A stretch of 64,000 bases of DNA from Cadophora sp. MPI-SDFR-AT-0126 (GCA_020747065.1 JAGMVK010000001.1:2294001-2358000); one strand, 5' to 3'; shown: positions 46,912 to 58,564, counted from the stretch's first letter. Made by a program: numbers and translations. Notes: generated from the sequence alone by a model not told the origin.

Positions 46912-47841
46912 GAAGGAAGTGACTTATTGGACGTGTTGAAATTGTGGGAAGGCGGTCATCATTTTTCAATGTATTTAGCGGCATGCTTGGGTTGCGTGGT
47001 GGCGGATAGCGAGGCTAAAAACAAAGTCTTAGTAACTTAACATACCAAAATCAACAATAGACTCCTCTATATGATCATGGAAGCAGGGAGGTGATATAAA
47101 TATGGAGGATTCGCGACTCAATGCCCGCCATGCGAAAAGTGACTACTCTCTTCACATCCAGCCAAGTAACAGATCCATTTACAAGAGGGCCAAAGAAAAA
47201 GCAGTCTAGCACAATTCAAAAACAAAAGCTTAATCTAACCTGAACTATGATCTCCGATCCCGATATACTTTGAATTTTGAGTTTGTAGGACTTCTCCTAA
47301 CGGGTCCGAGCGGCATCAAGTGGACCTGAACAAAAAAAAGACAAAGACCCCGAGAGGGAGCAGAATGGAAGTGAAACTATCAGGATTTTGAAGAAGACTG
47401 AATGACGACTAGTCAATGCATGATAGACATCACCGCTGAAAATAGCAAGTGTTACTCAGTTTCTCCTTTCTATCTGGTCATGTGATATTCAGCCAACCCG
47501 GCTAGAGTTCTGCTCGTGTCTCTATACTTAGGGTTTATAGCATCAAATTTGTATCGTCTTACACTTCGGCACACAGTCTTCGAACTTGCACGGCTTGGAT
47601 AGATGCAACACCAAGCAAAAAGATTTGGGAACAGATGATAGAACGAAAATTCTGAGAAATACGATAGAGTGACTTGCATTGTATCGAGCCTCGAGCGAAA
47701 CTCCCAAAATTAAACAATTTCGAATTGAGAGAAGAATTGGTCGATGAAGCGTTTCCCAGGGGCCGGCGGACGAAGCATCACATGAATATTCTCTAAACCC
47801 CTTCTTCTCCCACTGCAACGACGCCCAACGCTGAACTCCAA
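46912..47841. other. Intergenic
   Basis: No supported gene. It lies between the cerato-platanin and the membrane protein, convergent. Confidence 0.4.
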
Positions 47842-48948
47842 CTACCATCCCCTTTGTAAGAGACGAAAAACCTCGCCATGTTGACTATCAAAATAATCAT
47901 TCGTAAGCGTCACGAGTATCTGCCACTTCATACTCGAAGTTTCTACACTCTCAGGATCAGATTCCACGTCATAGTGTTTAAGCGATAAGCGTTTCACAAG
48001 TAGTCCAGCGAGCTGGTGAGGTGTGCTGGGTGAGCGGGCAATTTTCAGGACCGGGTCGCTCAACTCAACTCCACTTCAAAATGTCACACGTGTGTACTTG
48101 CGTCAGGTGGAGTAATTGTGAACTGGTCTTTCAGCGTCTCAAAATTATCGAAGAGGAGGCCGGAGATGACAAGGCGGATCTCTGTGGGGCATTATAGAGT
48201 GCGGGATTTACAGACTCGCGCAAGACGCAGAGAGTACTGAACACACAGAGACGAGATAAATGAAGGATTTCAATAACATGTTCATGATAGATGAGGGACG
48301 AAACTCCCCCAGTCCACTGTTCTATAGGCACTCACAGGCATTGACCTCAGCTGGATGATGTCCAATATTATGATCAACGTACGTGAAGTACAGTACAAAA
48401 AAGCTGCTCCGTACATCGGGTATCGTCGCCTTCAGAGGTACGTCTAGCATTGGGTCTTTCGATACAGAGTTGTTTCTGAGGCGTGCTGCCATTGTTGATA
48501 ACCAAGATCGCTTCTTCTCTGGGGCTGGTCGAGTGTTGCTCTGAACATTGAGGACTCTTGGAGCCGACATTGAAGCATTTTTGGATTCCGGTCTTAATGA
48601 CTTGTTGAATGACCATGTTTGCGGTGAGTTTTCCACAGCCTGTGCCTCATGAACCAAGGGTTTCAAACGTTTCAAGTACCGGTGCAAGGCTGGATAGACG
48701 ATATAGGCAAACGCTGTTATGATGAAGTACAAAGCAACCGCTGTCATCATCGATAGACTGGACACCCGCCACAATGTTTGTTCGATTCGCGTAGGGAAGT
48801 GGTCGTTCCAGCCAGCGAGAAATATACCCGAATAAAGCAGCAATGTGAGAATGAAAGCCGGCAATGAACCCCGAGCTTTGATATCCAGCCACATCGTGTT
48901 CTCCAGTCGGTCATGTGGAAGGCTTTTTGGCGCGAAGCTGATGTGCAT
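47842..48948 (-). CDS. Uncharacterised membrane protein, exon joins uncertain
   Basis: Exon 1 (about 48340-48948, reverse) encodes two hydrophobic segments, LPAFILTLLLYSGIFLAG and MMTAVALYFIITAFAYIVY. A hydrophilic region follows, then RSSFFVLYFTYVDHN. Downstream in the same direction are coding-like pieces EIRLVISGLLFDNFETLKDQ (48110-48190) and a 73-codon frame at 47842-48063 (STPHQLAGLLVKRLSLKHYD, ILVTLTNDYFDSQHGEVFRLL). The last two resemble consecutive exons of one protein. I could not find canonical joins that keep exon 1 in frame with the second piece, so the model may hide a lesion or a different intron. No family is recognised. Confidence 0.42.
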
Positions 48949-49577
48949 CTTCCGTAGAATGTTGATCTAGTGCGTCCAGTACAGAGACCAGTGCCATTTC
49001 TCTCAGCTGATGAAGTCCAAAGGAGTTCGATGGTATATCCTGGAAGCTGCCTGTTCACCCTTGATCACATCGTCAAATGCTCCATAAATTTAGAGGCTGG
49101 GAGCAGCCGTCGTCCCGCCGCGAGGCGGATGAACCTTGCAAGCGCTCGCGTGCTCGGTGTTCCTGCGTCGATACTCCTGCAGCTCACCTCTTCAGGCTTC
49201 AATGAACCTCATCGGCGCGGTAGACACAACATGATAACAGAGACGGTACTGCATTTTGGTGGATAAATGAACTGCATCAGTGGCGTGTGGCGTTTGAGGC
49301 TGCATAGCAGCCGCCCAGGCAAAGACAAGTCGTGATCGTCGCGTCCAACTGGTGGCTCTTTACCTTCATTTTTACATTTCCCGCGCCCATAAGCCTTTTC
49401 TCGCAACCGGAACCTCGTCAAACTAAGCTCTATCTTGCACGACAGACCTCAATCATCCGATCACGAATTTCCCGGTAGTTTGAGACTCTGCAGACCTCGA
49501 AATCAACCACGACCTGTGCTGAAATCACTCTTCTCGTTGATCTCTCTCCCAGGCCACCTGCCTCGTCGAAGCTCAGG
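48949..49577. other. Intergenic, divergent upstream region
   Basis: The space between the membrane protein (-) and the methyltransferase (+). No supported gene. Confidence 0.4.
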
Positions 49578-50486
49578 ATGACTTCCACCGAACAAGAGCC
49601 TCTCATAGGCAAGAATCAGGCGCTGCAGGACTACTATGAGGGTTTGGAGTCCAGGATCGGGTACAGACTGGTGCTGGGAGGAACTCGACATTTCGGTTAC
49701 TATAAGCCTGGGACATATTGGCCGTTTCCTATTGGGAAAGCTCTCCGGACTATGGAAGACAAGTTGATTAATACTCTGGGATTAGAAAAGGGCTCGAAGA
49801 TCTTGGACGCAGGCTGCGGGGTGGGACATGTCGCCATACATCTAGCCAAGAATGGCTTTCAAGTACAAGGAATCGACTTTGTGGACCACCACGTTGTCAA
49901 GGCGCGACGGAATATCAAAGCTTTCGGAGCAGAGGGAAAAGTCTCTGTCAGCAAGGGGGACTACCATCATCTGGAGAACTTCACAGATAACAGCTTTGAC
50001 GGTGCATACACGATGGAGACCTTCGTTCATGCGACAGAGCCCGAAAAAGCTGCGAGTGAATTCTTCCGTGTTATCCGCCCAGGAGGATCTCTCGCCATGT
50101 TTGAGTACGACCATGTTGATTTTAGCACGAAACCAGAAGCCTTTGGTAAATCCTGGACGACGATCAATAAGTACTCGGCAATGCCCGCATACGATCGATT
50201 TAAGGAGGGCGTATTAGAAGATATATTGGAGAAGGCGGGGTTCAGGGACGTGGTAGTGGAGGACATATCTGACAATGTGCTGCCAATGTTGCGGATGTTT
50301 TATCTGCTGGCCTTCATCCCATATATGATTATCGCATTTCTGGGATTGAAACACAGGTTCGTCAATACGGTTGCGGGGTACGAGGGTTATGTCTATAGGG
50401 ATGCGGTCAGATACATCGCGGTGTCTGCTAGAAAACCTCCGACGCCAGGAGATGGACCATCGAGCGAGAGGAAAAAAGTCAGGTGA
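49578..50486 (+). CDS. SAM-dependent methyltransferase, sterol-methyltransferase-like
   Basis: An intronless frame of 302 residues. Motif I for SAM binding is ILDAGCGVGHVAIHLA near residue 75, followed by VQGIDFVDHHVVKARRNI and the post-motif stretch DNSFDGAYTMETFVHATEPEK. Next comes FRVIRPGGSLAMFEYDH. The arrangement, with HFGYYKPG near the N-terminus, resembles Erg6-type sterol C-24 methyltransferases and tocopherol methyltransferases. However, the protein is shorter and has a C-terminal hydrophobic segment (MFYLLAFIPYMIIAFLGL) that could hold it to the ER membrane. It is more likely a specialised paralogue than the housekeeping Erg6. The substrate is unknown. Confidence 0.88.
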   Translation: MTSTEQEPLIGKNQALQDYYEGLESRIGYRLVLGGTRHFGYYKPGTYWPFPIGKALRTMEDKLINTLGLEKGSKILDAGCGVGHVAIHLAKNGFQVQGIDFVDHHVVKARRNIKAFGAEGKVSVSKGDYHHLENFTDNSFDGAYTMETFVHATEPEKAASEFFRVIRPGGSLAMFEYDHVDFSTKPEAFGKSWTTINKYSAMPAYDRFKEGVLEDILEKAGFRDVVVEDISDNVLPMLRMFYLLAFIPYMIIAFLGLKHRFVNTVAGYEGYVYRDAVRYIAVSARKPPTPGDGPSSERKKVR

Positions 50487-51001
50487 ACTATGGGGTGGAA
50501 TAGAAACTGGCCGATTTGTTGAAGAACCACACGGTTTGAGATTCGAGGTCGCCGGTCTAGCTTACCAGCTATAGACTGCTCACTTACTGACGCTGAGTGG
50601 TGGGCGCAACTCGCCAATGGGTGAGGTCGCCACGAATTCAAGGCTTTTACTGGCCCCGAAATGGCGGAAAACATCCTACTTTTGGTTCCTATTTCGCTTT
50701 TGACTCGGTAGGATATCTGATCTCATTTTTCGTTGTTTTTCCTTTTTTTTTTTGTGCTTTTTCTGAGTCACACTCTCGAAAAGCGGAGGGTGTTCGCCAT
50801 ATTTCGGTTCATGACTTCAATGGTGTACTAGTCACATACGTTCATGATGGCTTGAACACTAATTTGGGACACTGGTCTAAAACCAGCACGCACAAATCTC
50901 GGGCTTTCTTCATTCTCACATAAACACAATCTTCAAGAACACGTCACTGTCAAATTCATCTTATTACAAGTCATCCCCAAAAATCCAACTCAACAATCAA
51001 C
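50487..51001. other. Intergenic
   Basis: The 3' flank of the methyltransferase and upstream region of a small membrane-protein gene. No supported gene. Confidence 0.4.
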
Positions 51002-51405
51002 ATGGCTCAGAACAAAGTCACGAAATGTGTCGAGGAGGCTGGTGACCCTAACTTGCAACCTTTCATCTCAAGAAACTTTCGAGACTAACCTTCAGTCCAG
51101 GCAAGCATGTCGGCCCTGGTATCTACATGTACAGTAATGCGATCATGTACTTCTTGGTCACTCAATTGATCCTGCCATGGTGCGGCTTAATGTCTTTCCT
51201 TGGATCAGATATCACCATGACGGTGGCTCAATGCTTTGCTACAACGCTCCAGATCGTCATTGTAGACACGACAATGTTCGTCGTCTCCCGTTTCGCACGC
51301 CGAAAAGTTTATGATGAACGAAGGAGAAAGACAATCACGGATGCAGAGACTCGATCAGAGAAGGGAGGGGCCCCTGTGGCTACACAGCTTGAAACGGAAG
51401 TTTGA
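51002..51405 (+). CDS. Small two-helix membrane protein, unknown
   Basis: Two exons (51002..51041 and 51101..51405) join within a glycine codon and give 114 residues beginning MAQNKVTKCVEEAG. Two membrane segments are likely: MYFLVTQLILPWCGLMSFLG and TLQIVIVDTTMFVVS. A basic tail (RFARRKVYDERRRK) and acidic end follow, fitting a cytosolic C-terminus. No family is recognised. The small first exon of 40 bases and clean splice sites support the model, and the frame has no lesion. It is on the same strand as the methyltransferase, 515 bases upstream. Confidence 0.6.
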
Positions 51406-52505
51406 AAGGGCACCTTGTGATGTGTGGCTGTTGCCGAGGACTTGACAAGCTGTTGTGGGAGCTTGAATACTTAAGATTATAGATCGACTGCCACATACGA
51501 TACAAAACGTCATTGGTCGATGCTAGGGCTGTGTGAAAAGGCAAAAGTACCGATAGCATTTAATCACGAAAACGATTCTATAACGAAAGTGGATATACAT
51601 TTTAGTGACTTTGACATTATCGACTAATTCGGTCAGCCACGGGGAGGCTCCTCTGATACCTATCGCTGACAGCTCAAAAGCTACCTCGACTATTAAGTCA
51701 ACCTATCGTCCTCCATCAAGAGCAATGAAATACGAACAGCTCCAAACCATGTGACAGTGAGCACATGACGCTGGCTAATTTCCAAGTCTTGCCGATTTAC
51801 TCGAGATCCTCTATCCGATCAACATACTGGACCCAAGTTCTTGGTGACCTCTATATTCGCCTTCTGGGTCGATAGGCTATGCGCGATTCGTTTGCTTCGA
51901 ACTTGGCAGTGGGAAACTTGCAGAACATTCCTCAATGCGCGTGCTATACTGCTTGTCGTGGCGCCAACATTTCCAACGACACATTGTTAAGAAGTCACTA
52001 GATCTCAAATGGCTCCATACATAATTGAGCCAGTTTCCAGATGCCAATTCTGCGCGGACAGGATGACACTCCAGACGGCCCGACAGGTCCAGCGGATACG
52101 GAGATATCGTGATGTCTTACAAACCTCTCACCACGTCTCATCGTCACCCGTTCACCAGTCAAAAGGAAAGTTACTAGCCCCCTATCAATTGCTTTACTAT
52201 CGGAACGCGCCTATAAGGTACGGAAATTATCGTCCGTAAGATCCTGCAGAAAGCCAGCTCACATATCAGAAAAGGTCGGACCATTCAAAAGTGGCCTGAC
52301 ATACAAGCTGGGACCAATGAAAGCCAGGATTTGATGAACGTCCAGACCCGAAGTCAATCATTCATATCCAGGAATATGTTTGTTTAAAAGGGCTTGAGTA
52401 GATGGGTAAAGTATTCTCCAAACTATTCATTGACATTGCTTGAATTGTCAAACTTGCTTGTGTCGATTTTAAGACCCCGCCTATTGGCCCCCCACTATCA
52501 TCACC
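51406..52505. other. Intergenic
   Basis: 1.1 kb with no supported gene, upstream of the acetate-transporter-like gene. Confidence 0.4.
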
Positions 52506-53470
52506 ATGTCTCCACCGAACGCGAATGTCATGGACAGCGAAGACGACTACGAGTGGACCGACAACAGACTGGTACCTGTGCCAACTCAGGCTGGCCAGCC
52601 TGGTAACTTGCACTCGCATTACCAACGAGTGCTAATGAGCAAGAGGAACATTGCGAATCCCTCGCCTCTCGGTCTCTGCGGTTTTGCTTTTACGACTTTC
52701 TTATTATCTGCGATCAACATGGAAGTTCTAGATGTCAAGCACTCGAGTATTGTTATATCTGCAGCTTTTGCTTATGGAGGTCTTGTTCAGCTGTGTGCTG
52801 GGATGTGGTGAGAGAAAGTCCGAGGCGAGTCCAGGAGAGGAAAATACTAAAATTTGGCAGGGAGATGGCCATCGGTAACACGTTTGGAGCTACATCTCTG
52901 TCGTCTTTTGGTGGCTTCTGGATAGCAATCGCTATCATTCTTACACCTGGCGGATTCGAAATCGAGAGTTCGTATGACTCGCTGGAGTTCAACCATGCAT
53001 TCTCGCTCTTCCTCTTCGTAAGTATTTGAAGCCCCTCGGTTACTGATCGAATGTAGCTGACTAGTCTCACAGGGTTGGTTCATCTTCACGACTCTCCTCC
53101 TCCTTTGTACACTTTCATCATCAATAGCGCAATTCTCAATCTTCATCACCCTGGATATCGCGTTCCTTTGTCTTGCGTTAGGACGACGATATCCGCATCT
53201 CAGTGGTGATTCTTATGCTCCGCACCATAATCTGACCTACGTCGGCGGTATATTTGGAATGCTCTCAGCTTTTGCAGCGTGGTATAACGCTCTGGCTGGT
53301 ATTGCTGCTAGCAATCACACGTAAGTCTGCTGTTAAGAATTTGTTGATACCATGTGACTAATTTGGACAGATTCTTCACTCTACCTGTATTGCACTTTCC
53401 ATGGTCGGAGCACACGAAGTTGCGAAGGACAAAAGAACTACAGATGGCCCAGACGGTTAGTCCTGTGTAG
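52506..53470 (+). CDS. GPR1/FUN34/YaaH family membrane transporter
   Basis: Four exons (52506..52807, 52861..53017, 53073..53320, 53371..53470) give 268 residues. After a hydrophilic N-terminus of about 45 residues comes the family signature NPSPLGLCGFAF at the first helix. Further helices follow, including AYGGLVQLCAGMWEMAIGNTFG, which spans the exon 1/2 join and holds the family's second motif. Six membrane segments fit the acetate-permease fold of Ady2/Ato1, GPR1 and SatP. Members carry acetate or ammonium-linked solutes at the plasma membrane. The substrate cannot be fixed, but acetate or succinate is the usual one. The last exon is a short hydrophilic tail. Confidence 0.92.
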
Positions 53471-54411
53471 AATGTGGAATTATTTCCCCAATGTATGTTT
53501 ATTGTTCGAGTATTGAATCGTGTGATTATTAAAATGTATTCCTTGTGCAGACGTGCCATGTGAGCCTGTTCTGATGGTCTCAACAAGGGGAGATTCATAA
53601 TCCCTGGACAGAATTTACTTGCGGATAATTTTTCCATTTGAAATTTTCGATAAGTCAAAATTGTTGGGGAAAAAAAAGAAGTACTGCTCAGCAGACAAGA
53701 ACTTCTCAGGATTTTCCTCTTGGTGCGATGGCTCCTTCCTTGTCGCTGGGTAAACTTTGCAACCAATCTCGCCAATCTCGTTTCTGGTTCCTCTTCAATA
53801 TCGTCATTAAATTCGCATGTCGTCTATACTCACCAACCCAACTGCAAATTGTATAAGTAACCCTTAGTTGCTTTGATTGCTCGACATCAATATTCCGATA
53901 TCATTCCACCGAACTTCAACCAGCGCTTATATGTATCCAGCCCTACCCAAAGGTATCACAATCGATGAGGGGTGCTGTCGACAAGACAGATCAGTACAAG
54001 AAGTCTTTCCGCCTTTCAAATGCGTGGTCAAACGTGGTTTCAAGAGCACAGAGGACGCACAGACGGGGATACTGAGGAACGACATCGTCATCGTTGATGC
54101 CATCCGAGACATTACGTGCCCTTCTTCTTGCGAATCCTGCACATTAGAACTCATGAATTCTGCAGAGTCTTGGCGAGTCAGAAGAACCACAAGCGGCGAA
54201 TACAAACCTATTTGGGTACCCTCAGAACATCTCCAACCTTATACTCGCGATCAACTCACTTTGGATTCGGCAAACACTTGGCATTCATCGCCCAGTACCT
54301 CAATCTGGCACGAAACTTATCCTGGCGGGACAGAGTCCAGAACTCGTCGAAGAAATCCAATGGAACCTCTATCGCAGGTATAGGGAATCCTTGATGTTGT
54401 TGGAAAGTAGG

Positions 54412-54550
54412 GACTGAACACTGGCGATGTTGTATCTCGCAACGGGTTCTCGAAGATTGAGATGAGAAAGATGGATGATGGGACGGACTATGATTCGACG
54501 ACCTTGCCAACGGCTGTTGAAGGATGACCCGTTAATTATACCAGGTTGAG
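54412..54550 (+). repeat. Imperfect direct repeat, copy A
   Basis: About 138 bases that align to 54672-54810. In one frame it reads GDVVSRNGFSKIEMRKMDDG and continues TDYDSTTLP to a TGA. It looks like a once-coding segment. Confidence 0.6.
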
Positions 54551-54671
54551 TATAAGGAAGGAACCTGAAAGAAAGGAGCCCGGAGAAACACACCAGATCC
54601 GGGTGGTGAGCCTCCTCTAAAATTGCCAAGAGGCCCTTTGGAGGCTACACCAGAGGCTATCAAAAAACGTC

Positions 54672-54810
54672 GGACTGAGTTTCAGTGATGTTGTATTTCA
54701 GAACGAGTCCTTGAAGATTGAGTTGAAAGAGATGGATGATGGGACGGAAAATGATTTGACCATTCTACTTTCAATTGTCAATGGATGGTCGGTCACTTAT
54801 AGTAAATTGA
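54672..54810 (+). repeat. Imperfect direct repeat, copy B
   Basis: Reads SDVVFQNESLKIELKEMDDG and continues TENDLTILLSIVNG, similar to copy A. Several differences are C/T or G/A transitions. Together the copies suggest an old segmental duplication within a dead gene. Confidence 0.6.
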
Positions 54811-55781
54811 GCAACTAGGGCATGCCAGAATTGGGCACTCTTGAAAGAGAGCCATGACATAAGTAGAGTAGGACAAGTTATCAGTTGAGGGTTCGCTGGC
54901 GCTAAATAAAGTCAACACGACATGATCTAGCCACCAAGTGACTTCCATAGAGCAGGCCGGAACGGAACATCGCCCATGACTTAATAGCCAATTATCACTA
55001 TTTCACCGGCCTACGATCAAAATCCATCTGTGTGCAAAGCGTCCTTGCTCAAAGAATACGGTCTCGTTCTGTCCTGGGACCGATTACCAAACTATTGGGC
55101 TTTAAGACATCCATGACCCTTAGAGATATCCATTTCGGTGATCTGTGTCGGAGTGTGTCGTGGAAACGCCCTCATAGGTGATAGCATCGATAAGTGGACA
55201 CCTTCATGTTACATTGTGTACTTTGTGTCGCTGTCCTTCTATTCGAATAGCTATTCTTATAAAGCCATAGATAAGATTCGCAAGAGCAGCTGTTGGCTTT
55301 AATCCACGGGGAAGACCCGAGAGACAGTAAGACACCAATACTCCACTTGGTGGCAACTGATGTCGTGTTTCACACTCATGAAACGAAGCGAGTGCGTTCG
55401 ACTGCATCGTGATGGCAGATTAATACAATGTTGAAGCTATTGAACGAATCCAGAAGTTTTTCTCACTTGTGCGATTCAATTAGTAGACTCTTCCTTTCAT
55501 ATGATTACACATGCCATCAAAACGACAAACCTCGGCAACAACAGCTCCTACGGATCGAGACGCCAGGCCGGAAAGGGAGCCATAACAAAGTAAGCGAAAG
55601 CGGGGCGAACCCCGCGTCGAAACAACACCTCAACATCTCAAACACCAGCACCTGTCGCAAAACGCACGGGCGATCAACCACCCAGCGCCTCCCTCTTCCA
55701 AAAGAATCTTTTCATCCAAAATGTTTTCCTCTCCTCTGAAGAACCGGTCAGGACTGGATCTCTCCTTCTTCCCGCCCAAAA

Positions 55782-57140
55782 ATGCAGCTCGGCAACGGAA
55801 TCAGTCGTCGCTATGTCATTCTATTCAGCGCGGGGTTCATCGTTGTATGGCTCTGGCTAGCCATGGACGAGGATCGTAGACTGCCAAAAACTATCGCGTG
55901 GGCTATTGGGAAGCCAGTATCTACGCCTGAGAACGACGTTTTTGACCACCCGCTTCTGGATTCGTGGGAACTGAGGGAGATATGCTCGTCGACGGAATGG
56001 AATTCGAGTCTCATTTTGACCTGCGATGATAATCGTGGGGGAGTAGGACATGTAAGGAACTCGATACTGAACTGTGTGCGGTTTGCGATTGGTGCTGGAG
56101 CGGGACTGGTGCTGCCGAATATTCCATTGAGAGATGTGGAAGAGATGACCCCAGGTGGGGCAGATACTGGTGATAATATCGAGAGGAGACATGGACCTGG
56201 AAGACAAGGAATGGATTATATGTTTGACAAGAATCACTTTGTGGACTCGCTGAGAAAGTCTTGCCCAGAATTGGTACTCGTCAGACACATGGAAGCAACG
56301 ACCAGCAACCGCCGACGAAGTTTGCTCCCCGAGAGTCTATTTTCTACTATACCAGCCAGTGGAATCGAACAGCCAGAAGAATGGCGCGATCGGCTCAACC
56401 TTTGGATTGAAAAGTATATGGCCCCTGAGCCAGCCGCGGAACCCGTCATCGTCGACCTCGACCAGTCATTTCTACATTACCCGATTTACTCTGACGGCCA
56501 AACATTCGCACATACGTTCGGGGATATCTTAAAATTCCGCCCTGACATTCGTCGGCTCGCAACAACTGTGCTCAAGGGGATTGCACATTCGCATGACCAC
56601 GAGGCAGGCATTGCAGTTCAAACTTTTGACATCTCGTCACCGATCCTCAACCCCTCATTCATTGGTGTCCATCTAGGAACCGAAAATCCCCTGGCCGAGA
56701 GACACGAAGTGGACGTCACGTACAGCCACTTTGAGGCGCAAGCAGCAGCCTACATTGAGCAAGCGACGACATCCAAGATCCCCATCATGTACGCCGCATC
56801 GGGCAACCTTCCCGAAGTACACAAATTAGCAAAGGAAGCGAAAGAGTGGAATATCGAAGTCACGCACAAAGAGGATGTACTGCAAGGGAAAGAGGCGGAT
56901 GCTTTGGCGAAGTTGACATGGGACCAGAGGGCGTTGGTGGATTACCTGGTGTTGCTGAAGGGGCAGGAGTTTGCGGGGGTGGGGCACTCGAGTTTCTCGT
57001 GGAACGTGATGCTGAAGAGACATGAGATTGGGGATGGTGCTAGTGCATCATTGGGGAATGAGATATATCGGGACGGTTTGAGCACGCTGTATGGGGTGAG
57101 GAGTAGTTATGTGGAGTCTAGTGGGTGTATGTGGCCCTAA
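55782..57140 (+). CDS. O-fucosyltransferase-like type II membrane protein
   Basis: An intronless frame of 452 residues starting MQLGNGISRR. One membrane segment (YVILFSAGFIVVWLWLAM) makes it a type II Golgi-like protein. The domain has NRGGVGHVRNSILNCVRFAI, a nucleotide-sugar-binding-like loop of the GDP-fucose protein O-fucosyltransferase superfamily. Later motifs are FIGVHLGTENPL and a C-terminal FAGVGHSSFSWNVML, which fits the end of that fold. Fungal members of this group are numerous and mostly uncharacterised. Whether this one uses GDP-fucose is not known. Confidence 0.78.
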   Translation: MQLGNGISRRYVILFSAGFIVVWLWLAMDEDRRLPKTIAWAIGKPVSTPENDVFDHPLLDSWELREICSSTEWNSSLILTCDDNRGGVGHVRNSILNCVRFAIGAGAGLVLPNIPLRDVEEMTPGGADTGDNIERRHGPGRQGMDYMFDKNHFVDSLRKSCPELVLVRHMEATTSNRRRSLLPESLFSTIPASGIEQPEEWRDRLNLWIEKYMAPEPAAEPVIVDLDQSFLHYPIYSDGQTFAHTFGDILKFRPDIRRLATTVLKGIAHSHDHEAGIAVQTFDISSPILNPSFIGVHLGTENPLAERHEVDVTYSHFEAQAAAYIEQATTSKIPIMYAASGNLPEVHKLAKEAKEWNIEVTHKEDVLQGKEADALAKLTWDQRALVDYLVLLKGQEFAGVGHSSFSWNVMLKRHEIGDGASASLGNEIYRDGLSTLYGVRSSYVESSGCMWP

Positions 57141-57223
57141 AATAGGTGAATGGCGTCGGGACATTGAAAGCAACAAACGATGCTCATTTTGGGATTGTAA
57201 TCGAATGAAATCAGAAGTACGTA

Positions 57224-58027
57224 TTAATGATGTCTGCCAACCGAAAGGGCAAATCCGATGCTAAAGAATTGTTTCGAGATACGTTTCTGTCGATCTGATA
57301 ATCTTGAGAGCACCATCTCCGCAAATTCCTCATCCCAGCTCCTTTTGAGGATGGCTTGCTCAAATCCAGGAGGATATACTCCCGCTAAGCCCCAGTCAAT
57401 GATCCATACTTTCCCTTGAGCGTCGAGGATGAGATTTCGTGGCGCAATATCTTGATGCGTGAGCACAAGCCTTCGAAATCTGAACCTTGGCGACCACCGC
57501 GATAGCTGCTTGAATTTAATGCAGACGTCGATCTTATGGTTGCACCAGTCTTCTAGGTCCTGCAATGTCGCGAACGGGCCAGCCCCGAAATCTGTGAACC
57601 AAGGCCCTTCAAATTTCTGACCTTCCGTCCATCCAATAGGCCCTGGAGGTAGTTTGAGGGTCGTCGATTGCATTTTATCGATAATGGCGGCAACTTGACT
57701 AGCCACCGACTTCCGCTGGCTTTCATCAAGAGAGCCCCAACACTCCTCAACGGTCGGTCCCGGTACGTAGTCCATAGCAATGAAGTGGCCTTCCACGAGC
57801 GTGTCCCCGCCAAATCCAGGGACATCGGCTTTAAAGGTGCGGTGGACTTTGGGGACTGGCAAATGCAAAGATTCTGCTGCGAAGACCATATTTCGAGATT
57901 CGGTCGGAGAAACACTTCGTCCACCCTTAATAGCAAGAGTTTTGGAGAGCCGTACGATGTCGACGACGCCAAATTGGTGAAGCTTTGGTGAGGTAGAGAA
58001 CAAATCTGCAAGTTGCTGGTCGGACAT
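57224..58027 (-). CDS. APH/choline-kinase-like phosphotransferase
   Basis: An intronless frame of 267 residues. The fold is that of aminoglycoside phosphotransferases and fungal kinase-like relatives. The catalytic loop is LTHQDIAPRNLILD, with the catalytic Asp and Asn, and the metal-binding Asp lies in VWIIDWGLAGVYPPGFE. Upstream, HFIAMDYVPGPTVEECW is the hinge. The N-terminal ATP-anchoring lobe is short and lacks a clear GxGxxG loop, which is common in this family. Substrates are unknown for most fungal members. The name does not imply drug resistance. It is convergent with the O-fucosyltransferase-like gene, 83 bases away. Confidence 0.87.
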   Translation of the reverse strand: MSDQQLADLFSTSPKLHQFGVVDIVRLSKTLAIKGGRSVSPTESRNMVFAAESLHLPVPKVHRTFKADVPGFGGDTLVEGHFIAMDYVPGPTVEECWGSLDESQRKSVASQVAAIIDKMQSTTLKLPPGPIGWTEGQKFEGPWFTDFGAGPFATLQDLEDWCNHKIDVCIKFKQLSRWSPRFRFRRLVLTHQDIAPRNLILDAQGKVWIIDWGLAGVYPPGFEQAILKRSWDEEFAEMVLSRLSDRQKRISKQFFSIGFALSVGRHH

Positions 58028-58564
58028 CGAGGATAGGTCCAGGTTATCTAGCGGAAACGAAAGCCGATCGTCTCTTGCTTTGGGCTACCAGATTTCGTTA
58101 ACATACCAAGGCATTCCAGGTATTATATGCAAACATACTTACATCTCTGTACGGCCGTCCAAATCCATATTGCACGTGTTCACGGTTGTCCTCGAGATAT
58201 GCTTCCTGTTTAGGCTTTACGATACTCGAAATCTTAGTGAATAACGACACCATATGAAGACTTGGGTAGAGGCAGGGCGACAATCCGGTCAAGATGCGTT
58301 TGGTAAGCAGTGATGTGGCCGTGTGGAGGACTTGAAGAGTTAATTGGTAGTAGCCGCCTTGATCTTACGTTTCATGAAAGCCTTAGGCCAAAGAGTACGT
58401 CACGTGCTCAAATAGTGCATGATTCCGGCGTTTCTAGCCTTTCTCTGTAGTCGCTGTATTGAGAGAATATTGAACAGAGCATACAATACAATGACTCGCA
58501 CGTTCTACTCTTACACTAGACTATTGAATAGAAGCAATAGAGAACATTCACAGAATCAACCACA
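58028..58564. other. Intergenic
   Basis: No supported gene between the kinase-like gene and the next gene, both on the minus strand. Confidence 0.4.

Larger units (their letters stand above)
53471..55781. other. Gene-poor region with decayed coding pieces
   Basis: No intact gene. An open frame at 53877-54383 (+, 168 codons) has no domain I know. From about 54412 to 54810 there are two diverged copies of one coding-like segment, described separately. The rest (54811-55781) has only short frames. Confidence 0.35.

Noticed and set aside
55857..56288. Minus-strand 143-codon frame
   Set aside because: Antisense to the O-fucosyltransferase-like gene; no motifs.
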